A stretch of 64,000 nt of DNA, taken from the NCBI GenBank assembly GCA_036323355.1, contig AP028876.1, positions 1,736,001 through 1,800,000 on the forward strand, written 5' to 3'. The DNA is from Gottschalkiaceae bacterium SANA. Lineage in GTDB: Bacteria > Bacillota > Clostridia > Tissierellales > GPF-1. This document shows positions 1 to 8,082 of the stretch, in pieces. The notes below the pieces were generated by a model. It saw only the letters and a list, made by a program, of their open reading frames with translations, was not told the DNA's origin and did no database searches. The translations under genes were made by a program, and so were the position numbers. Numbering within the stretch: position 1 is the stretch's first letter; every line of letters begins with the position of its first letter.

Positions 1-28
1 GCGTGGTATAATAACTTCGGAGGGTATT

Positions 29-781
29 ATGAAAATTTTGGAAGTTAGAAATCTAGACGTCTTTCGAGGCGAGAAAAAAATATTGGAAGATGTTTCTTTT
101 TCATTGGAAAGAGGAGAAGTTTTAGGCATTCTTGGTCCCAATGGAGGTGGAAAGAGTACCTTGGTGCAAGCCATTGCTCGATTGATCCCTTTTTCCAAGG
201 GTGTCATTTGGATTGCCAAGGGAGAGCGCTTGGGCTATGTGCCTCAATTTGCCCATTTTGATGAGGAGTTTCCGATTACAGTTGAAGAAGTCGTTTTAAG
301 TGGCAGTGTACATTTTTCAAAGAGGAAACGCATGGCAGCAGGAGATCATGAGAAAGCGCGGGATTTAATTCAACAATTTAATTTGTTTGATGTGGCAAAC
401 CATTCGATTTCAGATTTATCCGGAGGCCAAACCCAAAGGGTTTTAATCTGTCGTGCCTTGATGGGAGATCCAACAATTTTGATGATGGATGAACCAACAG
501 CCAGTATTGATTTTCAAACCAAGGATCAAATAATCAGACAATTGCGAGATAAGAAGCCGGATATGTCAATCGTCTTGGTTAGTCATGATTTGAATGTCGT
601 CAATCAGACAGTCGGGTCCATTCTTTGTGTTAACTTCCATGCGGATTTTCATCCCAGCAATCAATTGGAGTCGGATGAATTAAAAAAAGTTTATGGTTGT
701 CCCATTGAAGTTATTTTGCATGGAGAAATTCCTCATCGAGTCTTGGGCGGACACAGTGAAGAAGGGGAGGATAGAATTTGA
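29..781 (+). CDS. Zinc/manganese-type ABC transporter ATP-binding protein (ZnuC/MntB-like)
   Basis: This is the cytoplasmic ATPase of a metal-ion ABC importer. The 250-residue protein has a Walker A loop GPNGGGKST at residues 36-44, the signature LSGGQ near 130, Walker B ILMMDEP near 150 and the H-loop VSHD near 184, in the usual order and at the usual family length. The next gene encodes a matching ABC-3 family permease and overlaps it by 4 bp, so the two form one transporter. No substrate-binding protein gene is in the window, and it may lie just upstream. Zinc, manganese or iron cannot be separated from sequence alone. An AGGGT-type ribosome binding site precedes the ATG. Confidence 0.9.
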   Translation: MKILEVRNLDVFRGEKKILEDVSFSLERGEVLGILGPNGGGKSTLVQAIARLIPFSKGVIWIAKGERLGYVPQFAHFDEEFPITVEEVVLSGSVHFSKRKRMAAGDHEKARDLIQQFNLFDVANHSISDLSGGQTQRVLICRALMGDPTILMMDEPTASIDFQTKDQIIRQLRDKKPDMSIVLVSHDLNVVNQTVGSILCVNFHADFHPSNQLESDELKKVYGCPIEVILHGEIPHRVLGGHSEEGEDRI

Positions 782-1593
782 TATTTTCTTATCAATTTGT
801 ACAAAGAGCGATGATTGCTGCTTTGTTTTCAGGAATTATTTCCGGTCTTTTAGGCACTTTAATTACAGAAAAGAAAAAAATTATGATGACCAGCGGGGTT
901 GCACATGCATCCTTTGGGGGAATTGGATTGGGGTATTTGATGGGGATTGACCCCATGATTCCAGCTTTGGGCGTTGCAGGTTTGGTTGTTATGATTATGA
1001 AACGCATGGAAAGTAAATTGTCCAGCCGTTCAGATACTGTGATGGGTATGCTTTGGGCCTTGGGTATGGCCTTGGGCATGATTTTTGTCGGTTTGCGGCC
1101 TGGCTATCCACCGGATATGACAAGCTACTTGTTTGGAGATATTTTAACCATTTCTCAGCGAGATTTATTCTTCATGGTTTTTGTCAGTTTGGCCTTTGTT
1201 CTTATTTTTAGCTTTCGATTTGAACAGTGGAAGTTGATTCTCTTTGATGAAGAGCATGCCTTGCTTCAAGGCTTGGCTGTAGATCGTTATCAGTCAATCT
1301 TTTATCTATCTATCGCGGTGGGTGTCATTGCAATGATCAAGGTTGTAGGCATAATTCTCACTCTTGCGATCTTAACAACACCACCCATGACGGCCAGACT
1401 CTTTACTAAACGATTGTTTCCCCGCATTATTTTGGCTACGTTTTTTGCGTGGGCTACGATATTTATTGGTTTTTTTCTATCCTTTATGATCGATGTGCCA
1501 TCCGGTGCCATGATTATTTTTGTTTCCGTGCTGGTCTACTTTATGATGGCTGGTGGAAAAAAAATTGTAAAAGTACTTGCAATTCACCATTAA
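778..1593 (+). CDS. Metal ABC transporter permease (ZnuB family)
   Basis: This is a 271-residue integral membrane permease of the ABC-3 family, with about eight hydrophobic segments, that carries the ion across the membrane together with the ATPase encoded just upstream. The start is a TTG whose last two bases are shared with the TGA stop of the ATPase gene, giving a TTGA overlap. A GGGGAGG ribosome binding site lies 8 bases upstream. The overlap indicates translational coupling. The -35 box of the glnA promoter lies inside the 3' end of this gene. The metal specificity is unknown. Confidence 0.9.
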   Translation: MIFSYQFVQRAMIAALFSGIISGLLGTLITEKKKIMMTSGVAHASFGGIGLGYLMGIDPMIPALGVAGLVVMIMKRMESKLSSRSDTVMGMLWALGMALGMIFVGLRPGYPPDMTSYLFGDILTISQRDLFFMVFVSLAFVLIFSFRFEQWKLILFDEEHALLQGLAVDRYQSIFYLSIAVGVIAMIKVVGIILTLAILTTPPMTARLFTKRLFPRIILATFFAWATIFIGFFLSFMIDVPSGAMIIFVSVLVYFMMAGGKKIVKVLAIHH

Positions 1594-1605
1594 TTTATGT
1601 ATACT
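1577..1605 (+). promoter_or_regulatory. Promoter of glnA
   Basis: TTGCAA at 1577-1582 and TATACT at 1600-1605 are separated by 17 bp, which fits a sigma-A promoter. It would start transcription near 1612 and give a leader of about 100 nt before glnA. Confidence 0.6.
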
Positions 1606-1630
1606 CTTTTTAATAACTAAATCACTTATC

Positions 1631-1687
1631 GGACAACGGCGTCCAACTAGCAGAGGTAAAACTCAGCTTGGTTGTGGCGCTTTTTTT
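1631..1687 (+). promoter_or_regulatory. glnA leader: candidate ANTAR-responsive antiterminator overlapping an intrinsic terminator
   Basis: Hairpin P1 is GGAC/GTCC (1631-1644) around the hexaloop AACGGC, with A at loop position 1 and G at position 4, as in known ANTAR target RNAs. A second hairpin, AGC-A-GAG/CTC-A-GCT (1649-1668), has the hexaloop GTAAAA, which does not fit that consensus. Both compete with a terminator whose arms are 1639-1651 and 1666-1680, followed by seven T at 1681-1687. The 3' strand of P1 is part of the terminator 5' arm, so the structures are mutually exclusive. The downstream ANTAR protein gene is the obvious partner. The pairing is seen in the sequence and the regulation is inferred. 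Confidence 0.6.
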
Positions 1688-1710
1688 GTACTTATTAAGG
1701 AGGATGAAGA

Positions 1711-3048
1711 ATGAATAGAAATTATAACAAGGATGATGTTTTACGTATTGCTAATGAACAAGAGATTGCATTTATTCACTTACAGTTCACGGATGTTGCA
1801 GGTATCATGAAAAATCTTTCGATTCCATTGAATCAGTTGGAAGCAGCACTCGATAATGAATTGATGTTTGATGGATCTTCGATTGATGGATTTGTTCGTA
1901 TTGAAGAGTCTGATATGTATTTGTTCCCAGATCCAACGACCTTTGTGATTTTTCCTTGGTCAACTCCCGGTGCATTAGAAGCGCGATTGATCTGCGATGT
2001 TTACAAGGCAGACGGCACGCCCTTTAAAGGATGTCCGCGACAAACACTAAAACGTGCTTTGGAAAAAGCAGAAAATATGGGTTACACCTTAAATGTTGGA
2101 CCGGAATGTGAATTCTTCCTATTTAGTACAGATGAGTCTGGTGAGCCGACATTGGAAACCCATGATAAAGCAGGCTATTTCGATTTAGCACCAGTAGACA
2201 TGGGTGGCAATGCGCGTAAAGATATGGTAAAAGCCTTGCAAGACATGCATTTCTTGGTGGAAGCATCTCATCATGAGGTAGCTGAGGGTCAGCATGAAAT
2301 TGACTTCAAATTTGATAATGCCCTCCGTGCGGCTGACAGTATTATGACATTTAAAATGGTCGTACGAATTATGGCGCAAAGGCATGGACTACATGCGACA
2401 TTCATGCCAAAACCAGTAGCAGGTATCAATGGTTCAGGTATGCATATCAATATGTCTCTTTCTACACTAGAAGGCAAGAATGCATTTTATGACGCAGATG
2501 GTGAAGCGCAATTGTCGGCAGAAGCTTATGAGTATATTGCAGGCTTGGTCAAACATGCCAAAGGCTTTGCAGCACTGACAAATCCAACTGTTAACTCTTA
2601 CAAGCGTTTGGTTCCAGGTTACGAAGCACCGACTTTGATTGCATGGTCTGCTAGCAACCGTAGTCCATTGATTCGAATCCCGGCAAAGCGTGGCGCGGGC
2701 ACTCGAGTTGAGTTGAGAAATCCAGATCCAGCTGCAAATCCATATTTGGCATTGGCCGCAGTTTTATCTGCGGGTCTTGATGGTATTGAAAATAAAATGA
2801 CTCCACCTGCAGCCAGTAATATGAATCTTTATCATACAACGCAAGCAGAATTGGATGAAATGGGTATTGAGTCATTGCCAACCAACTTAAAAGAAGCAAT
2901 TGCAGAACTCGATCAAAATAAAGTCATTAAAGATTCATTAGGCGAACATGTCTATGAGGCGCTGAAAGCGACAGCTTTGGCGGAATGGGATCAGTATTCC
3001 CTCTTCGTTTCTGAATGGGAATTGGACACCTATTTGAAAAAGTTTTAA
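1711..3048 (+). CDS. glnA: Glutamine synthetase type I
   Basis: This enzyme makes glutamine from glutamate, ammonia and ATP in the cytoplasm. The 445-residue length fits the GSI-alpha form of Gram-positive bacteria. Visible family blocks are FDGSSIDGF in the N-terminal beta-grasp domain, the metal-binding GPECEFFLF, GQHEIDFKF, INGSGMHINMSL and the ATP/glutamate site RIPAKRGAGTRVELRNPDP. The ATG follows an AAGGAGG site. The gene has its own promoter, an antiterminator-like leader and a terminator at its 3' end, and it is followed by a gene for an ANTAR regulator. Control by nitrogen supply through antitermination is likely. Confidence 0.98.
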   Translation: MNRNYNKDDVLRIANEQEIAFIHLQFTDVAGIMKNLSIPLNQLEAALDNELMFDGSSIDGFVRIEESDMYLFPDPTTFVIFPWSTPGALEARLICDVYKADGTPFKGCPRQTLKRALEKAENMGYTLNVGPECEFFLFSTDESGEPTLETHDKAGYFDLAPVDMGGNARKDMVKALQDMHFLVEASHHEVAEGQHEIDFKFDNALRAADSIMTFKMVVRIMAQRHGLHATFMPKPVAGINGSGMHINMSLSTLEGKNAFYDADGEAQLSAEAYEYIAGLVKHAKGFAALTNPTVNSYKRLVPGYEAPTLIAWSASNRSPLIRIPAKRGAGTRVELRNPDPAANPYLALAAVLSAGLDGIENKMTPPAASNMNLYHTTQAELDEMGIESLPTNLKEAIAELDQNKVIKDSLGEHVYEALKATALAEWDQYSLFVSEWELDTYLKKF

Positions 3049-3057
3049 GAATTGGGT

Positions 3058-3088
3058 AAGCGGCTCTTGTAGTCGCTTCCTTTTTTTT
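3058..3088 (+). terminator. Terminator after glnA
   Basis: An 8-bp stem, AAGCGGCT/AGTCGCTT with one G-T pair and loop CTTGT, is followed by CC and eight T. It separates glnA from the ANTAR regulator gene. Confidence 0.8.
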
Positions 3089-3118
3089 ATAAAGTAGTGG
3101 TAGAGTAGGAGGCTGGCT

Positions 3119-3691
3119 ATGAACAACCGGATATTAATTGTTGACTCGGATGAAAAGAGCCGCATTCGAACAGCGACTATTTTACATCAATATGGATACG
3201 ATGTTCATCAGGCGAGGGAAGGAAACAAGGCGCTTAGAGACGCTCGACGACTTCATCCAGTTTTGATTCTGATTGACATCGAATTGACACGCGGGATGCC
3301 TGCCAATGAGTTGGCAAAAATCGTAGAAGTCGATCGAATCTCTTCTTGCCTCTTTATGAGTAGCAGATATGATTCAGCTCTGGTTTCGCAGATGGAAGCC
3401 TTGCGATTGTATGCCTATATTCAAAAACCGATTCAGCCCTTGGCTTTGATTCAAGTGATCGAGTTTAGTATATCTATGAGCAAAAAAATCTTGGCTTTGG
3501 AAGAAAAGGTGGTAGATTTGGAAACTTCTTTGGAAGGGCGAAAAAAAATGGATCGCTTGAAGGGGATTCTGATGGAAAAAAAAGGTGTTTCGGAGAAAGA
3601 AGCATACGGGTTGATCCGAAAGATGAGCATGGATCATGGTGAGAAAATTGAAAGTACGGTGGAACGAATGCTCGCTTCAATCTTGAAGTGA
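3119..3691 (+). CDS. Response regulator with RNA-binding ANTAR domain (NitR-like antiterminator)
   Basis: This protein probably binds RNA and prevents transcription termination. The 190-residue sequence has a receiver domain (residues 1-115) with acidic pair D9/D11, candidate phosphoacceptor D53 and conserved K103. A coiled-coil linker of about residues 118-142 follows, then a C-terminal ANTAR domain (143-190) with the pattern LKGILMEKKGVSEKEAYGLI. A gene of this architecture downstream of clostridial glnA has been called nitR. No sensor kinase is adjacent. The best target is the hairpin pair in the glnA leader of this window. The ATG has a TAGGAGG site 5 bases upstream. Confidence 0.85.
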   Translation: MNNRILIVDSDEKSRIRTATILHQYGYDVHQAREGNKALRDARRLHPVLILIDIELTRGMPANELAKIVEVDRISSCLFMSSRYDSALVSQMEALRLYAYIQKPIQPLALIQVIEFSISMSKKILALEEKVVDLETSLEGRKKMDRLKGILMEKKGVSEKEAYGLIRKMSMDHGEKIESTVERMLASILK

Positions 3692-3734
3692 CAGGGCTGA
3701 TATGATACGATTACCCGGCATGGGGGTGAGTGTT

Positions 3735-5471
3735 ATGATAAAACGTTTTGTTCAATACTATAGGCCACACTGGAGATTGTTTTCTTTGGATCTTGTGTGC
3801 GCCTTTTTAATGTCTTTAATTGATTTGTTGTTTCCCGTACTGACGCGGCATGCGACAAATACCCTAATTCCGCAGGGCCAGATCCAGAGACTTTTGCTTT
3901 TAGGCGCAGGGATGCTAGTCTTATATTTGATTCGTGCGGGGTTTGAGTATTTTGTGGAATGCTATGGACATGTTTTGGGCGTTCGCATGGAATATGATAT
4001 GCGAAAGGATCTCTTTGGCCATATGCAATCCCTATCCTTCCGATTTTATGATAAAAATCGAACAGGACACTTAATGTCTCGTATCGTTAATGATCTGCGA
4101 GATATTACAGAATTGGCTCATCATGGACCTGAGGATTTATTTATCTCTTTTGTCATGATCATTGGTTCTTTTTTGGTTTTGGTGCAAATTGATTGGCGCT
4201 TGACCTTGATCACCTATGGCTTTCTGCCATTTATCATTTTTTACGCCATTAAAATGCGGTCTAAATTGGCTCGTGATTTCAAGGAAGTGAAAAAGAAAAT
4301 TGCAGATGTTAATGCCCAGGTGGAAAATTCGATCTCTGGTATTCGTGTGGTTCATTCCTTCACCAATGAGGCCTATGAAATCGAAAAATTTGAAAATGGA
4401 AATAATTTGTTCCGCGTATCCCGGGAAAATGCCTATAAGACTATGGCGCAGTTGATGACAGGAATTCGTACCATGCTCAATGTGCTGAATGTAACAGTCC
4501 TGCTCTATGGGGGTTGGTTGGTGTATTCTGGTGATATTACAGTAGGCGATCTTTTGGCATTTCTTTTGTATATCGGATTGTTTTTACAACCGGTTAGACG
4601 ACTGATGTCTTTCACCCAGCAGTTTGAGCAAGGGATGGCCGGCTTTGGCAGGTTCAGTGAAATTATGGATGTACGCCCTGAAATTGTGAATCGACTTGAT
4701 GCCAAGCCGATTGAAGAAATTCAAGGAGAAATTCGTTTCAACCAGGTCGATTTTGCCTATCAAAAAGAAGAATCGATTCTGAAAAATATTATTTTTACCA
4801 TTCCGGCAGGAAAGACGACTGCTTTGGTGGGACCTTCTGGGGGTGGAAAGACGACGATCTGTCAGTTGATTCCACGATTTTATGAAGTAACCGGAGGAGG
4901 GATTTCTCTTGATGGCAGAGACATTCGTGATATTCGTTTAGAGAGTTTACGCAAGAACATAGGCATTGTACAGCAGGATGTTTTTTTGTTTGCGGGCACA
5001 GTTGCTGAGAATATTGGTTACGGGCGTGCAAATGCAAGTTTGGATGAAATGGTGGAGGCTGCTAAGCAGGCTGAAATTCATGATTTTATCATGAGCCTAC
5101 CCGATGCATACGAAACGGAAATCGGTGAACGAGGGATTCGTCTTTCCGGTGGACAAAAGCAGCGTTTGTCCATTGCTCGAGTCTTTTTGAAAAATCCACC
5201 GATATTGATCCTTGATGAAGCGACATCGGCTCTAGATAATGAAACGGAAGTGAAGATTCAGGCTTCCTTGGAGAAGCTGTCTAGGGGAAGGACAACCCTG
5301 GTTATCGCACATCGCTTATCCACGATCCGATCGGCGGATCAAATTCTAGTGGTGACGGATGACGGCATTGAAGAATCAGGTACCCATAAAGCGCTTTTGG
5401 CAAAGGAAGGGGTTTATGCCCATCTTTACAAAATGCAATTCTTGGGATTAGAAAAGCAAGGCGATCGTTAG
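3735..5471 (+). CDS. ABC exporter, fused permease and ATPase (MsbA/BmrA-like)
   Basis: This is a half-transporter that should dimerise in the membrane and export a lipid, peptide or drug. An N-terminal type-1 exporter membrane domain with six predicted segments (about residues 1-300) precedes an ATPase domain. That domain has Walker A GPSGGGKTT near 365, LSGGQ near 470, Walker B LILDEAT near 490 and the H-loop IAHRLST. I chose the ATG at 3735 because GGGGGTG lies 7 bases upstream, whereas the in-frame ATG at 3702 has only a weak site. The gene ends within a strong hairpin shared with the convergent gene. The substrate is not recognisable. Confidence 0.9.
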   Translation: MIKRFVQYYRPHWRLFSLDLVCAFLMSLIDLLFPVLTRHATNTLIPQGQIQRLLLLGAGMLVLYLIRAGFEYFVECYGHVLGVRMEYDMRKDLFGHMQSLSFRFYDKNRTGHLMSRIVNDLRDITELAHHGPEDLFISFVMIIGSFLVLVQIDWRLTLITYGFLPFIIFYAIKMRSKLARDFKEVKKKIADVNAQVENSISGIRVVHSFTNEAYEIEKFENGNNLFRVSRENAYKTMAQLMTGIRTMLNVLNVTVLLYGGWLVYSGDITVGDLLAFLLYIGLFLQPVRRLMSFTQQFEQGMAGFGRFSEIMDVRPEIVNRLDAKPIEEIQGEIRFNQVDFAYQKEESILKNIIFTIPAGKTTALVGPSGGGKTTICQLIPRFYEVTGGGISLDGRDIRDIRLESLRKNIGIVQQDVFLFAGTVAENIGYGRANASLDEMVEAAKQAEIHDFIMSLPDAYETEIGERGIRLSGGQKQRLSIARVFLKNPPILILDEATSALDNETEVKIQASLEKLSRGRTTLVIAHRLSTIRSADQILVVTDDGIEESGTHKALLAKEGVYAHLYKMQFLGLEKQGDR

Positions 5472-5489
5472 ATCTCCTTGCTTTTTTTT
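5455..5489. terminator. Bidirectional terminator between convergent genes
   Basis: AGCAAGG-C-GATC pairs with GATC-T-CCTTGCT around the loop GTTA and is followed by eight T. It serves the + strand gene, and the reverse complement, ending in CTTTTC, can serve the minus-strand gene. The stop codons of both genes lie in the loop. Confidence 0.85.
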
Positions 5490-5734
5490 ACGCCGTCATA
5501 TAAAACTTTTAATTTTGTTAAAACCGGTTGATAGTTGTTTTTATGGTGGGGAAAGCTACAGTTTTGGCAACTCTTTATTCCCGAATCTGTCCAGGTGGGA
5601 TTGCCTCCACAATGATCACCTAAGGCATAAAGCGGACAATAGCAAAATAGACAGTTAAACTCCTCAAGAGGTACATCCTTGTGGCAGGGAAAGTATTCAC
5701 ATTCTGTATGTTGAAAAAAAGAATATTTCGGCAT
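5468..5734 (-). CDS. Cysteine-rich small-domain protein (probable metal-binding, PF04071-like)
   Basis: The 88-residue protein has eight cysteines, including HTECEYFPCHK, FNCLFCYCPLY, a single Cys near residue 42, and a CQNC pair. This pattern matches my memory of the clostridial cysteine-rich small domain thought to bind a metal, and I am moderately sure of that assignment. It is encoded opposite to the ABC exporter and their stop codons overlap by 4 bp. An AGGAGG site lies upstream of the ATG. The function is unknown. In some clostridia I recall such a domain attached to cobalamin-pathway decarboxylases, but here it stands alone. Confidence 0.75.
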   Translation of the reverse strand: MPKYSFFQHTECEYFPCHKDVPLEEFNCLFCYCPLYALGDHCGGNPTWTDSGIKSCQNCSFPHHKNNYQPVLTKLKVLYDGVKKSKEI

Positions 5735-5757
5735 TTGGTTCCTCCTTCATGAAATGG

Positions 5758-5786
5758 TTGTGCTCTGGCTTAAAAAAAAGTAAAAT
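5758..5786 (+). promoter_or_regulatory. Possible promoter of the PAP2/flippase operon
   Basis: TTGTGC at 5758-5763 and TAAAAT at 5781-5786 are spaced 17 bp. The predicted start site, near 5793, coincides with the ATG of the next gene, so the transcript could be leaderless or the real start lies further downstream. Confidence 0.35.
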
Positions 5787-5792
5787 GTAAGA

Positions 5793-6314
5793 ATGAAGAC
5801 TTTACGAGAATTTTGTATTAAAATTGATCACCAAACAGATCAAATAATGAGAATGAAATACTTTACTAACAGTGTACCTTTTTTCAAAATAATCAGCAAG
5901 GAGTTCAGCTTATTCTTATCATTGGTGATTCCCTTGATAGGCTGGCTCATGGCAAGAAAACAAATTTGGATTTTTGTTTTAGGCGCTGGTACGGGAGCTT
6001 TTGTCCTTGCAAAATGGATGAAGGGTTTGGTTGGTCGAAAGCGACCGCAAGAAACGAACAGATCAACCTTCCGCTTGGATCAGGAAGCGGGAAGTTTTCC
6101 TTCTCGACATGCGGCTGTCTTAGCGGCAGAGTGTACGGTTTTGTTGGTCTCTCATTCTGTGTGGGCAAGTCCTTGGATTGTGGCCTGTCTTTTGGTGTCA
6201 ATTTCTCGAATTGTCTTGCGTGAGCACTACGTATCGGATATTATTGCGGGCATCAGCCTTGGAATTTTGGCTGGATTGATCGTTGGGTTCATTAAAGGAG
6301 TCGTGACAGCATGA
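5793..6314 (+). CDS. PAP2-family membrane phosphatase
   Basis: This is a 173-residue membrane enzyme of the phosphatidic acid phosphatase type 2 family. It probably acts on a lipid pyrophosphate such as undecaprenyl pyrophosphate or on a phosphatidyl lipid. The three signature motifs are present: KGLVGRKRP near residues 77-85, FPSRHAA near 102-108 with the catalytic His, and SRIVLREHYVSD near 137-148 with the second His and Asp. No clear ribosome binding site precedes the ATG. ATGs at residues 19 and 21 are possible alternatives. The next gene, for a lipid-flippase-like protein, overlaps by 4 bp, which suggests joint work on cell-envelope lipid intermediates. Confidence 0.85.
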   Translation: MKTLREFCIKIDHQTDQIMRMKYFTNSVPFFKIISKEFSLFLSLVIPLIGWLMARKQIWIFVLGAGTGAFVLAKWMKGLVGRKRPQETNRSTFRLDQEAGSFPSRHAAVLAAECTVLLVSHSVWASPWIVACLLVSISRIVLREHYVSDIIAGISLGILAGLIVGFIKGVVTA

Positions 6315-7825
6315 GTGAAAGAACATTTTTAAAAGGCGCTTTATTTTTATCTCTGGCAGGGATTTTTTCTAAGATTATGGGTTTGATTCTCAAGATGAGG
6401 CTTAGTGTTATTCTGGGACCGGAAGGATCCGGCATCTATAGTTATCCACAGCAGTTCTACGTGATGATGATTGCCATTTCAGCAACGGGATTTGCTTCTT
6501 CCATTTCCAAATTAGTTGCAGAGAAACGTTCCGTGGGGAAGATGCGGGAAGCTCATCGGGTTTTTCATGTTTCCTTGGTGGTGATGTTGGTCTTAAGCGG
6601 AATCATTACCTTTTTGATGCTTTTATTTACCCCGGTTGCTATGAGAATTTGGGGCGAATCGGTGTATTACGCATATATTGCCGTTGCGGTTGGCCCAATC
6701 TTTGTATCGATTATGACATCTTTCCGAGGTTATTTTCAAGGGATGCAATTGATGCAGGCAACCTCGGTTTCCCAGGTTTTTGAGTCTGCGGCACGTCTTG
6801 TATTTGGACTTGGACTGGCAGCCTTCTTTGCCGGTGCTAGTGTAGCGAAAGCAGCAGGCGGTGCTTCCTTTGGAGCTGCAGCAGGTGGTGTCGTTGGTTT
6901 TGGTATTATTTTGATCTACTATATGAAAAATCGGGGCGGAATCATGAATGATCTGGCAGCGGATCATCATCCTCAAGACAAGACTTCGTGGCAATTGGCT
7001 AAGGAATTGATTGCTTTCACCTTGCCGATTACGGTGAATTCCGTTATTGTTCCCTTGATGCCCTTGTTTGATTCTCTTTTGATCAAACCGCGCGCGGTTG
7101 CTGGGGGCTACTCACCAGAAATGGTAGATAAGATGTATGCGTGGTTAAGCAGCGCGGTTACGGTAAATGGATTGCCTTTAACCTTTACTTTGGCTTTAGC
7201 AGTAAGTTTGATACCAGCTGTCTCCAAGGCTGTAGCTAAGAATGATATGCCTGAAGCAAATCGAAAAATTAATTTAAGCCTACGTTTAGGCTTTTTAATT
7301 GGATTTCCGTGTTTTATGGGCTTTCTCGTGATTCCAGAAGAAATTATGGTTCTTTTATTCCCCACCTTTGCGGGAAGTGGCTACGTATTGCAAGCCTATG
7401 CGATTTGTTTGATTTTTATGATTGTATCTCAATTGATGAGCTATTCTCTTCAGGGAATTGGGCGCCCTAGAATCGCGACAAAGAACTTGATGATTGGATC
7501 TGCAATCAAACTTTTCCTCAGCTATTTTTTAATCGCTTGGGAACCAGCTGTGGGGGCGAGCATAGCTACCTTGTCTGCTTATCTTTTCATATCCATCAGT
7601 AATTTTCGCGCCGTCAAGCATTTTACTCAGATACAATTTGATAAGCGAATTTTATATGCACCGATGACTGCATCGATTGTTATGGGGATCGTCACTTATT
7701 TTGTCAATCGGATTTTTGCCAACACCTTGCTTTCGATAGGAACAGCAGCCGTGATTTATTTTGTTGGAGTTGTGGTTTTTGGCGGTATCAGGAAAGATGA
7801 AATCAAGGAAATGATCGGTCGCTAA
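6311..7825 (+). CDS. Polysaccharide/lipid flippase of the SpoVB/MurJ-like (MATE-PST) superfamily
   Basis: The 504-residue protein has about 14 hydrophobic segments and begins with a pattern typical of SpoVB-type flippases, including GIFSKIMGLILKMRL and LGPEGSGIYSY. Members move lipid-linked sugar precursors across the membrane or support spore cortex synthesis. The gene overlaps the PAP2 phosphatase gene (ATGA), which fits a pair that flips and recycles undecaprenyl-linked precursors. A distinction between SpoVB, a MurJ substitute and a capsule exporter is not possible here. A small terminator-like hairpin lies inside the gene at 7276-7296. Confidence 0.88.
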   Translation: MSERTFLKGALFLSLAGIFSKIMGLILKMRLSVILGPEGSGIYSYPQQFYVMMIAISATGFASSISKLVAEKRSVGKMREAHRVFHVSLVVMLVLSGIITFLMLLFTPVAMRIWGESVYYAYIAVAVGPIFVSIMTSFRGYFQGMQLMQATSVSQVFESAARLVFGLGLAAFFAGASVAKAAGGASFGAAAGGVVGFGIILIYYMKNRGGIMNDLAADHHPQDKTSWQLAKELIAFTLPITVNSVIVPLMPLFDSLLIKPRAVAGGYSPEMVDKMYAWLSSAVTVNGLPLTFTLALAVSLIPAVSKAVAKNDMPEANRKINLSLRLGFLIGFPCFMGFLVIPEEIMVLLFPTFAGSGYVLQAYAICLIFMIVSQLMSYSLQGIGRPRIATKNLMIGSAIKLFLSYFLIAWEPAVGASIATLSAYLFISISNFRAVKHFTQIQFDKRILYAPMTASIVMGIVTYFVNRIFANTLLSIGTAAVIYFVGVVVFGGIRKDEIKEMIGR

Positions 7826-7828
7826 ATC

Positions 7829-7857
7829 TTTGCAATTCATTAAAATAGTGATAAAAT
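7829..7857 (+). promoter_or_regulatory. Promoter for the small membrane protein and YbjQ genes
   Basis: TTGCAA at 7829-7834 and TAAAAT at 7852-7857 with 17-bp spacing lie just after the flippase gene. Confidence 0.5.
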
Positions 7858-7875
7858 TAAGATGGAGGTGGTAAA

Positions 7876-8082
7876 ATGAAACAATTTTTAGCCATCGGCT
7901 TGGCAATTGCTTATGCTATTTTTGTTTTGGTAATACTTTTTTGGGGAGATCCAACGGATGCTTTAGCTCTTGGTTTTATTAGAGTGATGGGTGCCGTTGT
8001 GGTAATACTTCTTGGACTTTTGATAGCAGAAAGGTTTCAAGATCAGCGAAAGGAGAATGACGATGATCATCGTAAATACTGA
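7876..8082 (+). CDS. Small membrane protein, function unknown
   Basis: This 68-residue protein has two predicted transmembrane helices (about residues 5-25 and 33-56) and a charged C-terminal tail rich in Gln, Arg, Glu and Asp. A GGAGGTGG site precedes the ATG by about 5 bases. It overlaps the following YbjQ-family gene by 20 bp, so the two are probably made together. I do not recognise a family. Confidence 0.75.
   Translation: MKQFLAIGLAIAYAIFVLVILFWGDPTDALALGFIRVMGAVVVILLGLLIAERFQDQRKENDDDHRKY

Noticed and set aside
1612-1710. A glutamine riboswitch (glnA RNA motif) in the glnA leader
   Set aside because: I do not see the expected three-way junction. The hairpins and the adjacent ANTAR gene point to protein-controlled antitermination.
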